A DNA stretch of 37,771 nucleotides. Source: a virus. Made by a program: the position numbers and the translations under genes. The DNA lies in IMG/VR virus record IMGVR_UViG_3300034072_001373, positions 1 through 37,771 of that record. The stretch is one strand, 5' to 3'. A model generated the notes under the pieces. It made no database searches, was not told the origin of the DNA, and worked only from the letters and a program-made list of their open reading frames with translations. Position 1 is the stretch's first letter. Each line of letters starts with the position of its first letter. This document shows positions 30,089-36,674 of the stretch, piece after piece.

Positions 30089-30113
30089 AAACAAAACCGA
30101 ATACATTGTGGAT

Positions 30114-30344
30114 CTACACTTTCGCAGCTTCGTCATGCTGCTCCTTCTTTTGCTTCGTCGCTTCGATACGCTCCAGCCCTTTCCATCCTCGCTCGATGAG
30201 CAGCTCTGCCTGTCGCTCAGAGATGGTAGTCAGATTGACGTTGTACATGCTTTGCGAAGGGAAGTCGAATACCGGCCCTCCAGTGAGTGGCTGGGTAAAT
30301 CGAAACTTGCCTTGCAGTTCCCTCGGTAACTCCAGCAGCTTCAT
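30114..30344 (-). CDS. Small late protein after the tail tube gene
   Basis: 76 residues, three bases after the previous stop. Starts MKLLELPRELQGKFRFTQPL; middle LTTISERQAELLIERGWKGL is helical; basic C-terminus. The pattern of a short beta part and then a helix ending in a Gly-Trp is seen in small proteins of the head-tail joining region of other phages, but I cannot assign a family. It is the last gene before the head-operon terminator. Confidence 0.7.
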   Translation of the reverse strand: MKLLELPRELQGKFRFTQPLTGGPVFDFPSQSMYNVNLTTISERQAELLIERGWKGLERIEATKQKKEQHDEAAKV

Positions 30345-30347
30345 AGG

Positions 30348-30893
30348 TTACGTGTTAGGCGTGGTGTCTATGGTTCCACCGTACACCATCGGGCGGGCAG
30401 TGTATGCCACTACCGTCACCTGAATTGTGCGGCTGCCTTCGGGGCCTTCGCCAGTGCCACCAGTGGCCGTATCCACGTAGGCGGCCTCGTCCTTATGCCC
30501 CACCGTATGAATAACGCTGTTCTTGTCAGGAATCAGGAACGCCGACGGGATATTCAGCATGCGGGTGCAGAACTCCAGTTGCTCCGCATTCACGCCCTGA
30601 ATCGTGAACGTGAATGTTTCCTTCCATTGCTTGCTTCCCTTGTCGCCAACGGCCTCGAGCTGGTAAGAACCTGTGTCTATCAGGATCGGGAAACTGCGCC
30701 AGTATCCTTTGCCTGATCCGGCTCCGGTAAAGTCGTAGTTGCCGGATGTCTTTACATAATCGCCCTCGGCAGTGCCGGTGCTCCATCCTGGTTCAGCGGT
30801 GATCTCTGCCACCGGAACGATGTACATGGTAGTTTTTATGCCCGGCGGATTGGCCGCGCAGGGCACGGCTGTCAAATTGCTTATTACGCACAT
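30348..30893 (-). CDS. Probable major tail (tube) protein
   Basis: 181 residues. Beta-rich, with TMYIVPVAEITAEPGWSTGT, GSYQLEAVGDKGSKQWKETF and FTIQGVNAEQLEF. The strand, helix (residues about 113-124) and strand layout is that of tail tube proteins. The C-terminal part ends with a Gly-rich loop and strands (TIQVTVVAYTARP). It is directly downstream of the capsid gene, and its high-order neighbours (frameshift pair) fit a tube gene. It starts with MCVISNLTAVPCAANPPGIK, with two Cys near the N-terminus. Tail length is set by the distant tape measure protein. Confidence 0.65.
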   Translation of the reverse strand: MCVISNLTAVPCAANPPGIKTTMYIVPVAEITAEPGWSTGTAEGDYVKTSGNYDFTGAGSGKGYWRSFPILIDTGSYQLEAVGDKGSKQWKETFTFTIQGVNAEQLEFCTRMLNIPSAFLIPDKNSVIHTVGHKDEAAYVDTATGGTGEGPEGSRTIQVTVVAYTARPMVYGGTIDTTPNT

Positions 30894-30914
30894 ATCTCAA
30901 TCGTTTGCGGCGTC

Positions 30915-31892
30915 TTACACCTGGTTATTGACATAGATTTCCGCAGGGAACTCAAAACCGTATCCACGATAGATCGTGGCGTAGCACTGGAGCACGCGCG
31001 GAGCTGTGTCGAAGATGAAGTTCGGATAGGTGGCATAACCAGCACGATCTACCCAGATCATGTTGTCGCGGCCATTGGCCAAAAATACCATTCTCTGACT
31101 GCCGGCCATTGTGGCAATTGGTACCAGCTCCACGTTGTAGGCATCTACCAGTACCGGGCGCAGTGCGCCGGCTTCAGGATTGTACAGGCTCGGGATAGAG
31201 CTGAATTCGCCACGGTAGTCGCGCAAATACCAGCGCACGAGCTGCGGAGAACAAAGAATCTTGCCGCCCTTGCTGGTGAGTGCCTCCGGGATAGAGTCGA
31301 GGAAGCCCTCCACTTGATCGCGCATGTTGGACACAGACAGTACACCAGAGCTGTACACGTTTCCGGCAGGAATTTTTCCGGCAGTGATAGCATCAGCGAT
31401 CACCTTCTTGAAGCCGTCCACGCTATCCACAGAGTCGCCCGCAGTGCCTGGAGTAGGGGCAGCGTAAGAACCCAGCCATGCAACGCTGTTCAGGTCGTCT
31501 TGCAGCTTCGGCGTGATCTCGCGCTCCAGTACGTACTGGGCATACGAGTAATTGCGCGGATCCTTTCCGCCTTCAAATCGGGAGTTCTGCCATGCGTAGT
31601 ACCACTTCTCCAGTTGCTCCTCCGTAAACGTCAGATCAATCTTGATCGGGCGAACGCGGATAGCGTTTTCGAAGTGCGTGAGTAATCCTTTCGGGGTAAA
31701 AGAACCCTGATAAGGTTGCAGTATTTCACTGCTTTCCATGCTTTCGGTTACGTAATATTCGCCCGTGCTGGTGCGCTGCATCAGTTTTGACTCCATCTCT
31801 AGACCGAGACGGGTTTTCACAGCGATTTCAGGGGCGAACTGGCGGGATGCGGTATTCAGAAAACTGGCCGCCTGGTCAATTGTAATAGTCAT
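30915..31892 (-). CDS. Major capsid protein
   Basis: 325 residues. The N-terminal arm is helical (QAASFLNTASRQFAPEIAVK). A region with GEYYVTESMESSEILQPYQG, then HFENAIRVRPIKIDLTFTEE, recalls the E-loop and P-domain of HK97-fold capsids. The C-terminal part has TAPRVLQCYATIYRGYGFEF. Its position right after the protease/scaffold fusion and before the tail tube gene is the standard head order. There is no obvious long delta-domain in this gene because the scaffold is on the protease. Confidence 0.85.
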   Translation of the reverse strand: MTITIDQAASFLNTASRQFAPEIAVKTRLGLEMESKLMQRTSTGEYYVTESMESSEILQPYQGSFTPKGLLTHFENAIRVRPIKIDLTFTEEQLEKWYYAWQNSRFEGGKDPRNYSYAQYVLEREITPKLQDDLNSVAWLGSYAAPTPGTAGDSVDSVDGFKKVIADAITAGKIPAGNVYSSGVLSVSNMRDQVEGFLDSIPEALTSKGGKILCSPQLVRWYLRDYRGEFSSIPSLYNPEAGALRPVLVDAYNVELVPIATMAGSQRMVFLANGRDNMIWVDRAGYATYPNFIFDTAPRVLQCYATIYRGYGFEFPAEIYVNNQV

Positions 31893-31911
31893 TGCCTGTC
31901 GTAATTAATGG

Positions 31912-33024
31912 TTAGTTGGGTGTGACTTTCAGGGCCTCGTACTTGCCAGCTGCTTCACGCAGCATGGCATCAAAGCGCTGATATTCCTGCATTTCAGCCG
32001 ATACATGCTCCGGGTCGTTAGCGGGCAGTCCGGGCTGCGTTTTGGTATCGCCAGCCTGTTTTCCGAGGGCTTCCACCTGCTGCTTCAGTGCAGCCAGTTC
32101 AGCTTTCAGTGCTTCTTGTTGTGCGGAGGCCACAGCCACCGGATCCGACTGCTTCAGCTCGGTGAGGTGTGCCTCGACTTCATCAGCCGACAGCTTGCCC
32201 TCTTGCAGGGCGGCCTTGAATTGATCAATGTTCATTTCATCATCTTGAATGGGTGAAGTAATAGAGCTGACAACCTTCTTGCTATTTTGGAAGGCATTGC
32301 GGATACGACTCATCAATGAGGGAGCGTCCGAATGCTGCGCGGTGGCCTTCGCGCGAACATGCTTCACGAAGGAAGCGTAATCCATGGCCTTGAGTTCCTC
32401 GGGTTCGGGGAGCTCGTAAGGTTGTTTCACTGGAAATTCATCTGGTTCGGTTGGCGCGAGCAAGCCGGCCTGTTCGGCCTCGGCAGCTGTGAGCCAGTTA
32501 TCCTTGTAGTTGAACCACTGCGAGCGTATAGTATCCGGATCAATGCCGGTGCTGGAAGCAATACCGGCAATCAGTGATTCATCGAATTTTTTGAGGGCCT
32601 CTGCACAGTCCATCATTTCGTTGGCATTTCCCCAGCAGACCGATGATGCACAGTGCAGCATCAGCATCGCCCCGGGCGACATGTGGCGCTGCTTGCCAGC
32701 CAGGAATATGGCTGCTGCCATGCTGGCCGCCACTCCGTCCACGTATGTATGCACCTCACAGGTTGCGCCCTGGAGTGCAGTCACAATGGCCGCTCCGTGG
32801 AATACATCACCGCCGTAGCTGTTGATGCGCACATTGATGCGCTTGCACTTGGCTTGCAGCTCGGTGAACATATTGACAAATGCCACATCAGTGACGCCGC
32901 TTTCCTCGTAACCACCATCCATATAGCGGTATTCCTCGCCGATGTAGCCGTACAGCAGGATAGTAGCCTCGTCGCCACTCTGGGCAGACTGGAGAATGTC
33001 GTAGTATCTTTTTTCCTTTTTCAT
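31912..33024 (-). CDS. Head maturation protease (ClpP-like, S14) fused to scaffold
   Basis: 370 residues from ATG at 33024. The ClpP/S14 fold is seen at about 20-200. INSYGGDVFHGAAIVTALQG gives the oxyanion Gly-Gly, GVAASMAAAIF the catalytic Ser101, and MLMLHCASS the catalytic His124; the Asp follows in the helix near 150. Residues 264-370 form a helical scaffold domain that begins MNIDQFKAALQEGKLSADEV and ends KYEALKVTPN. An internal ATG at 32235 in the same frame could yield the 107-residue scaffold alone, as lambda C/Nu3 do. It cleaves scaffold and capsid during head assembly. Confidence 0.88.
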   Translation of the reverse strand: MKKEKRYYDILQSAQSGDEATILLYGYIGEEYRYMDGGYEESGVTDVAFVNMFTELQAKCKRINVRINSYGGDVFHGAAIVTALQGATCEVHTYVDGVAASMAAAIFLAGKQRHMSPGAMLMLHCASSVCWGNANEMMDCAEALKKFDESLIAGIASSTGIDPDTIRSQWFNYKDNWLTAAEAEQAGLLAPTEPDEFPVKQPYELPEPEELKAMDYASFVKHVRAKATAQHSDAPSLMSRIRNAFQNSKKVVSSITSPIQDDEMNIDQFKAALQEGKLSADEVEAHLTELKQSDPVAVASAQQEALKAELAALKQQVEALGKQAGDTKTQPGLPANDPEHVSAEMQEYQRFDAMLREAAGKYEALKVTPN

Positions 33025-33026
33025 AG

Positions 33027-33512
33027 TCAGAAAACCGGGGTGTAAAAGGGTGACTTGTAGATATGGAGGCCGCTGAAGCTGCACCGGTGGCCGCGAGAAT
33101 CGCCGCCTTCGCTGCCGGTATCATACGAGCTGGTGAAGCGCAGCGGGTTTTCGGGCGTACCGATCAGCCAGCTTTCAGTACCTCGCGTGACCTTGAGCAC
33201 AAAGCGGTGGCGCTTCATGGCCTCGAGCTCGGAGCGCACAGCGCCGCTGTCGGAGGGCAGAAACACAGAGATCACGGAGCGGAAGTATTGCCCCTGCTCG
33301 TTTTCCTGTTGTTCTTCTGTCCAGTTGCCGGTGCCTTGCACGTAAGGCATGGCATACCACGCCAGTTCCCCTGCCCCACTCTGCTGGTTGTAGGTACTGT
33401 TTTTGACGGCAGCGGGCCATACAGTCAGGTCAATTTCCGACACGGGTATATATGCCAACAGCCCGATTCCGGGCTGTTGAACAATGCAGCTGTCGTAGGA
33501 AAAACCTGTCAT
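33027..33512 (-). CDS. Hypothetical first gene of the head operon
   Basis: 161 residues. ATG at 33512 lies only 4 nt after the late promoter box, so the mRNA is probably leaderless. Mixed beta content with VQQPGIGLLAYIPVSEIDLT, a middle helix (DSGAVRSELEAMKRHRFVLK) and a C-terminal Arg/Cys loop (RGHRCSFSGLHIYKSPFYTP). The presence at the head of the protease-capsid unit suggests a head or head-tail joining protein. No family recognised. Confidence 0.65.
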   Translation of the reverse strand: MTGFSYDSCIVQQPGIGLLAYIPVSEIDLTVWPAAVKNSTYNQQSGAGELAWYAMPYVQGTGNWTEEQQENEQGQYFRSVISVFLPSDSGAVRSELEAMKRHRFVLKVTRGTESWLIGTPENPLRFTSSYDTGSEGGDSRGHRCSFSGLHIYKSPFYTPVF

Positions 33513-33516
33513 GCTG

Positions 33517-33551
33517 CAAATTTGCCCGCCACGCGGGCGGCAAAAAAGGAC
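33517..33551 (-). promoter_or_regulatory. Late promoter of the head operon
   Basis: GTCCTTT (33551-33545), 20 bp, CAAATTTG (33524-33517), then CAGC-ATG. The -33 block starts right after the stop codon of the preceding gene. Confidence 0.8.
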
Positions 33552-34061
33552 TTAATGACGTTTGCGCGGGCGTGGACGCACCAGTCCGCGGTGCAGCCTC
33601 AGCCGATAGGTAGCCTTTATATCGGCATCCGACTCGCGCACCTCATCGAGGCCCGAGCTGATACGGAAGTGCTCGAGGGCCTCCTTGGCATCGAGGCCGG
33701 GGCTGTACGTCTGGGCAATGCCAACATATCGGCACTGCTCCTCCAGCAATGCCTGATACACGATGTTGTTAAACCCGATGGCAATGAGGTGGGCGTACTC
33801 GAAAAACGTACTGTCGAGCAGACCCGGTGCAGCTTCAAAGCGCAGCTTGGCGGTGTAGTCGTCGTTGTCGCGGCTTTCGCGGATGGCCCCGGGGAAGTAC
33901 ATGGACTTCGCCAGTTCAATCATGTTGGCCAGATAGGTGGAGAAAAAGCCCTTGCCGGGAATAGTGAGGTAATCGGATGCTTCGAGGTTTTCTCGCCACT
34001 GGACGAACCGAAGCAGGTCGGGGCGCATAGGGAGCAACCCACGTACGTACTGTTTTTGCAT
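33552..34061 (-). CDS. Hypothetical late protein, 169 residues
   Basis: ATG at 34061 (MQKQYVRGLLPMRPDLLRFV). The frame continues upstream into the promoter and terminator. Helical, with FFSTYLANMIELAKSMYFPG and a basic end (RLRLHRGLVRPRPRKRH). The polybasic tail could bind nucleic acid. It forms a single-gene unit between the lysis and head operons, driven by a host-type promoter and possibly reading through into the head genes. A regulator acting at the late promoters would suit this place, but no HTH is visible. Confidence 0.65.
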   Translation of the reverse strand: MQKQYVRGLLPMRPDLLRFVQWRENLEASDYLTIPGKGFFSTYLANMIELAKSMYFPGAIRESRDNDDYTAKLRFEAAPGLLDSTFFEYAHLIAIGFNNIVYQALLEEQCRYVGIAQTYSPGLDAKEALEHFRISSGLDEVRESDADIKATYRLRLHRGLVRPRPRKRH

Positions 34062-34095
34062 GGATAGAAAAGGGGTACGGAGCGCGATTATCCTG

Positions 34096-34103
34096 CAAAT
34101 ATA
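34096..34103 (-). promoter_or_regulatory. Promoter -7 box for the 169-residue gene
   Basis: TATATTTG on the minus strand, followed by CAGG, a full match to TAnnTTTG. The 20 bp before it does not follow a GTCCTT block, so this promoter belongs to the host-type class. It lies 11 bp after the T-tract of the lysis terminator. Confidence 0.5.
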
Positions 34104-34113
34104 CCCGAAAAAC

Positions 34114-34143
34114 AAAAAAGCCACGTGTATTTCTACACGCAGC
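34114..34143 (-). terminator. Terminator of the lysis operon
   Basis: Minus-strand GCTGCGTGTA/TACACGTGGC, 10 bp with two G-U pairs and a GAAA loop, followed by six T. Confidence 0.8.
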
Positions 34144-34169
34144 CCCCTGAATTAAACCCCTTTTTGTAA

Positions 34170-34598
34170 TTATTCCTTGAGCTTCGGCTTCACGAAAATG
34201 TGAAGGACCGGCAGCGCGATATTGATAAACGCAATTTCAATCAGGTGCACCCAGTTCTGATCTGCGAATGTTTCGACAATGGCAGTACCGGTACCTTCGG
34301 GAGTTACCACCCCATAGAAAGAGGCAATCCACAGGCCGAATGTTACCACCTGCCCCCAGAAATTGGTACTGAACAGACTCGCCTTCCAGTTGCCTGACTT
34401 GTTTTTCACCGTTTTGAAAATCGGCAGGATCAGGTTGTTGAGCAGGAGCAGCCCCAGTGCAAACGGATTGAAATCGGTGATTGCCTGTGCAAGGCTGTCG
34501 GCCGTACCATCCGGAATAATGACGCCAGCGCTGACCAGCGCGACCAGCAGTACGTTAAGAATGTTGGCCCAGAAGTTTTTTGACTGATAGAATTTCAT
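34170..34598 (-). CDS. Holin-like protein made of two tandem units
   Basis: 142 residues with about four membrane segments. Residues 9-62 and 80-137 are two copies of one unit. Matching positions are 71 residues apart: W10/W81, the IPDGT/TPEGT turn at 28-32/99-103, and P59/P130 in LPIFK/LPVLHIFVK. Each unit has a hydrophobic helix, the turn, an amphipathic stretch and a second hydrophobic helix. It lies directly after the peptidoglycan enzyme and a tiny membrane protein, so it is probably the pore former that releases or triggers the lysin. Single-unit relatives would be expected in other phages. Confidence 0.7.
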   Translation of the reverse strand: MKFYQSKNFWANILNVLLVALVSAGVIIPDGTADSLAQAITDFNPFALGLLLLNNLILPIFKTVKNKSGNWKASLFSTNFWGQVVTFGLWIASFYGVVTPEGTGTAIVETFADQNWVHLIEIAFINIALPVLHIFVKPKLKE

Positions 34599-34623
34599 GG
34601 TTGTGTGAAATTTAGAAGTGACA

Positions 34624-34734
34624 CTACCCTACCCTGTTTCTTCGCCACAGGCAATCTAACAGGGCAGCCACGACGAACAATGCCGAGGCGAGCAGCAGTA
34701 ATATGGTTTGGAAGTGATACAGGATGCGTTTCAA
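34624..34734 (-). CDS. Tiny membrane protein of the lysis cassette, 36 residues
   Basis: TTG start at 34734-34732 overlaps the stop of the previous gene (TTGA), the same coupling as the ATGA pairs elsewhere. Product LKRILYHFQTILLLLASALF, then VVAALLDCLWRRNRVG: one membrane segment with basic ends. It sits between lysin and holin genes. It might be a spanin-like or holin-modulating peptide. The non-ATG start is the main reason for caution. Confidence 0.5.
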   Translation of the reverse strand: MKRILYHFQTILLLLASALFVVAALLDCLWRRNRVG

Positions 34735-35162
34735 AATGGCATGAATGATGGGGCGTGGTGAACCATCAGATCAACACCTTTAGTCGGCAGCAGCTTTACC
34801 AGGGCAGCCATGGCCTTGCGGGAGTTCTGAATATCAATGATGCCATCCTTGTTAATATCGGCGAACTCGGTACCCGGCAGGATGCAGCCCAGTATCTGGC
34901 TGGTATAGTTGCCCGGATGAATCAGTATGCCATCTCGATTGGGCACTGGAGTTACGGTGAGGTGAGCCCCAAACTTTTCATTGGTGCGATGATGAAGCAA
35001 GTACCGTCCGTCAGGTATGCAGCTTTCTCGCCGCGTGTTGTTTTTCCACGGAAGTTCGAGCGTATAGCACTGGTATTTCAGCACGCCCCAGTCGTCATGC
35101 ACCAGCAGGATCCCCTGCGTGTACTTGTCTGTCATGACTGTTCGGTTCAGTATAACTTTCAT
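34731..35162 (-). CDS. DUF5675-family protein, likely peptidoglycan-active lysis enzyme
   Basis: 143 residues from ATG at 35162. The N-terminal half is beta-rich (LLVHDDWGVLKYQCYTLELP), then CIPDGRYLLHHRTNEKFGAH. ILIHPGNYTSQILGCILPG (about 79-97) has His82 and Cys93 in the arrangement of L,D-transpeptidase-like active sites. DUF5675 is common in Bacteroidetes phages at the lysis position. ADINKDGIID (101-110) looks like a calcium-binding loop of EF/dockerin type within the domain. It forms the lysis cassette with the next two genes. It may cleave or modify cross-links, and no separate lysozyme or amidase was found. Confidence 0.75.
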   Translation of the reverse strand: MKVILNRTVMTDKYTQGILLVHDDWGVLKYQCYTLELPWKNNTRRESCIPDGRYLLHHRTNEKFGAHLTVTPVPNRDGILIHPGNYTSQILGCILPGTEFADINKDGIIDIQNSRKAMAALVKLLPTKGVDLMVHHAPSFMPF

Positions 35163-35394
35163 GCTGCGAAGATGCAGCTGCACCGGATTGTTCTGAAGGA
35201 CTTAACCGGTTACGCAGCGCGGTGAGGTTGCTGATCGCCAGGCGCTGGAGCAGCGGGCAGCCATATTCCATGCGCTCCAGATGCAAGCTCACGAACAGCG
35301 ATACATCCGTGATCAGCATGGCCCCGGATACTTGCAGAATTTCGGGCAATTCGCGGCCCTGAAAGTATGATTTCAGTTGTTCTTCGACGTTCAT
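35095..35394 (-). CDS. Hypothetical protein, 99 residues (DUF6965-like pattern)
   Basis: ATG at 35394 (MNVEEQLKSYFQGRELPEIL). The first 60 residues follow a pattern I associate with DUF6965 of Bacteroidetes (EEQLKSYF...LP...G..ITDV..FV..HL). That is from memory and of moderate certainty. The rest is polar and may be unstructured. It overlaps the lysis enzyme frame by 68 bases and contains the lysis promoter. It lies first after the repeat region at 35.4-35.6 kb. Function unknown. Confidence 0.6.
   Translation of the reverse strand: MNVEEQLKSYFQGRELPEILQVSGAMLITDVSLFVSLHLERMEYGCPLLQRLAISNLTALRNRLSPSEQSGAAASSQHESYTEPNSHDRQVHAGDPAGA
35167..35201 (-). promoter_or_regulatory. Late promoter of the lysis genes
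   Basis: GTCCTTC (35201-35195), 20 bp, CATCTTCG (35174-35167), then CAGC-ATG. It lies inside the coding sequence of the upstream 99-residue gene, so the lysis genes have their own late start. Confidence 0.7.
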
Positions 35395-35410
35395 CGTTTC
35401 ACGTGTATTA

Positions 35411-35634
35411 GGAAAAAGTCTGGACTTTCCGGACAATCAAGATTGGGCACTTAACTAAATGTTTTTCAATTGGTTATCTGTCCAATAAAGTCCGGACTTC
35501 GGTCGGACTAATAAACTGGATAAATTCCAAATAAAATTTACCGGACTTTCGCCGGACTTTTTAAGGAGTATAAATAATTATTAATCAATTAATTATACAT
35601 ATAAGTCTTGAAAGTCTTGAAAGTCTGAACTTTC
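35411..35634. other. Repeat-rich region: candidate origin or operator array
   Basis: The 314-bp gap 35395-35708 carries at least seven copies of an AAAGTC/GGACTTT block. These are AAAGTCTGGACTTT at 35415-35428, the perfect palindrome AAGTCCGGACTT at 35488-35499, CGGACTTT at 35542 and 35553, AAGTCTTG at 35603 and 35612, and AAAGTCTGAACTTT at 35620-35633. Between them is an A/T-only-like stretch (35571-35600, TAATTATTAATCAATTAA). Iterons beside an AT-rich segment are typical of replication origins. The downstream end has the early-operon terminator. Confidence 0.5.
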
Positions 35635-35655
35635 AAAGATTTTTTGAGCTGGCAC

Positions 35656-35683
35656 AAAAAAAGAGCGACTGTTTCAGTCGCTC
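35656..35683 (-). terminator. Terminator of the early operon
   Basis: GAGCGACTG/CAGTCGCTC, perfect 9-bp stem with a 3-nt loop, followed on the minus strand by seven T. Confidence 0.9.
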
Positions 35684-35708
35684 GGAAATGCTGCTTCATT
35701 GGCTGTGA

Positions 35709-36035
35709 TTATGCTGCGGAGTAAGGCTTCAGATTAGCCTGGTGACAGAATGATATTGCTTCATCTTCGCTGCTTGTAATGTGAACTGGATTCCACTTTG
35801 TTTCATCGAAATGGCCACATTCAAAAGTGAACATATCAATTCGACGATAAACTGTCTGGCTGTTGTTGGGAGCTACAGAGGAATGAAAGCTCATAGCTTC
35901 TTCAAGTTGGTCAAAGCTCCGAATGCAAATGAACTTGCGTTCCAGATTGTAGTATCCAACATGGCATTTTGAAGAGGGTCGTATGATCCAGAACGTAGCT
36001 GGTGGGTCAAGTGGCACAGATATAATATCAGGCAT
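35709..36035 (-). CDS. Hypothetical early protein, 108 residues
   Basis: ATG at 36035, overlapping the previous gene by 8 bases. Beta-rich, with ATFWIIRPSSKCHVGYYNLE and a C-terminal helix (SSEDEAISFCHQANLKPYSA). Compact size with conserved-looking Cys and His residues, but no metal-binding pattern. It is the last gene of the early operon. AT-rich base composition, like the cassette at 26 kb, points to an acquired accessory gene. Confidence 0.65.
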   Translation of the reverse strand: MPDIISVPLDPPATFWIIRPSSKCHVGYYNLERKFICIRSFDQLEEAMSFHSSVAPNNSQTVYRRIDMFTFECGHFDETKWNPVHITSSEDEAISFCHQANLKPYSAA

Positions 36036-36276
36036 TGATTATCTCTTTATATCCTTGTTCAAGTTTATCAAGTTCTTCCAGCCCTTTTTTGAAAGCAATA
36101 TCAATATAATAGGCCGGATGTAATATGTCAGAGGCTTCAGGTTCCAGCAATTCAATCTCCTCTTTAAGATCTTTTATGGCCTTTTGAACCGAATTAAGTC
36201 TCATTTTGAAAATTGATTTCACTTCATGCCTTGACAATGGTTCAAAGCTTTTAATCATGGATTCAATTTCAGTCAT
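36028..36276 (-). CDS. Hypothetical early protein, 82 residues
   Basis: ATG at 36276 (MTEIESMIKSFEPLSRHEVK). Two helices: one basic (RLNSVQKAIKDLKEEIELLE) and one acidic at the C-terminus. Possible small coiled coil. AT-rich codons. Operon neighbours on both sides are within 22 bases or overlap. Not recognised. Confidence 0.65.
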   Translation of the reverse strand: MTEIESMIKSFEPLSRHEVKSIFKMRLNSVQKAIKDLKEEIELLEPEASDILHPAYYIDIAFKKGLEELDKLEQGYKEIINA

Positions 36277-36298
36277 GTTGATGTTTTTTTCGTTGAAA

Positions 36299-36523
36299 TT
36301 ATTGGGTGAGATCGAAATTCTGAAAAACGATTTTCTTGGCCAGTTGAAGGCCATTAATACGTTCCAATGCAATCAGCATTTGTTTTGCCGACATCTTGTC
36401 GTTAATCATTGCTGTTGTTTTATTGATCTGGTCGTCAATTTCGGAAAAGGCATCTTTCAGCCAGTGAGGCATTCCGGATTGAGCAATCTGGATGGAGCAG
36501 GGTGATTGTTTGTATTCGGTCAT
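36299..36523 (-). CDS. Hypothetical early protein, 74 residues
   Basis: ATG at 36523 (MTEYKQSPCSIQIAQSGMPH), with earlier open codons being non-coding. Middle WLKDAFSEIDDQINKTTAMI and C-terminus of basic helix (ERINGLQLAKKIVFQNFDLT). Helical, soluble. The gap to the upstream membrane gene is 7 bases. Function unknown. Possible partner of the membrane peptide. Confidence 0.6.
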   Translation of the reverse strand: MTEYKQSPCSIQIAQSGMPHWLKDAFSEIDDQINKTTAMINDKMSAKQMLIALERINGLQLAKKIVFQNFDLTQ

Positions 36524-36530
36524 GTTCCTA

Positions 36531-36674
36531 TTATTTTTCAGTGAAAACGTACTTGAATAGCCTGTAAAAGGCCCAAGCACAGATTACAATGGCAACGCAT
36601 GGTGGCGCAATGAGCCATGCAATCTGACAAATAATGATTGTTTGAAACAGCTTTGGTTCAATCTCGAGGTTCAT
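36531..36674 (-). CDS. Small membrane protein, 47 residues
   Basis: ATG at 36674-36672 overlaps the stop of the DUF3987 gene as ATGA, TAA at 36533-36531. Product begins MNLEIEPKLFQTIIICQIAW and has one or two hydrophobic stretches (residues 9-24 and 27-38) with a basic end (YRLFKYVFTEK). Coupling to the replication gene is strong evidence that it is real. It might anchor or regulate, but no function can be read. Confidence 0.65.
   Translation of the reverse strand: MNLEIEPKLFQTIIICQIAWLIAPPCVAIVICAWAFYRLFKYVFTEK

Noticed and set aside
33525-33544. GC-rich dyad within the head promoter spacer as a terminator
   Set aside because: The arms are offset and no T-tract follows on either strand.
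33063-34067. Plus-strand open frame of 334 codons
   Set aside because: Runs through a late promoter and two coherent minus-strand genes.
34200-34208. GTCCTT block at 34202-34208 as a further late promoter
   Set aside because: No TTTG-type box at 20 bp and it lies within the end of the holin-like gene. The same applies to the plus-strand copies near 1832 and 30489.
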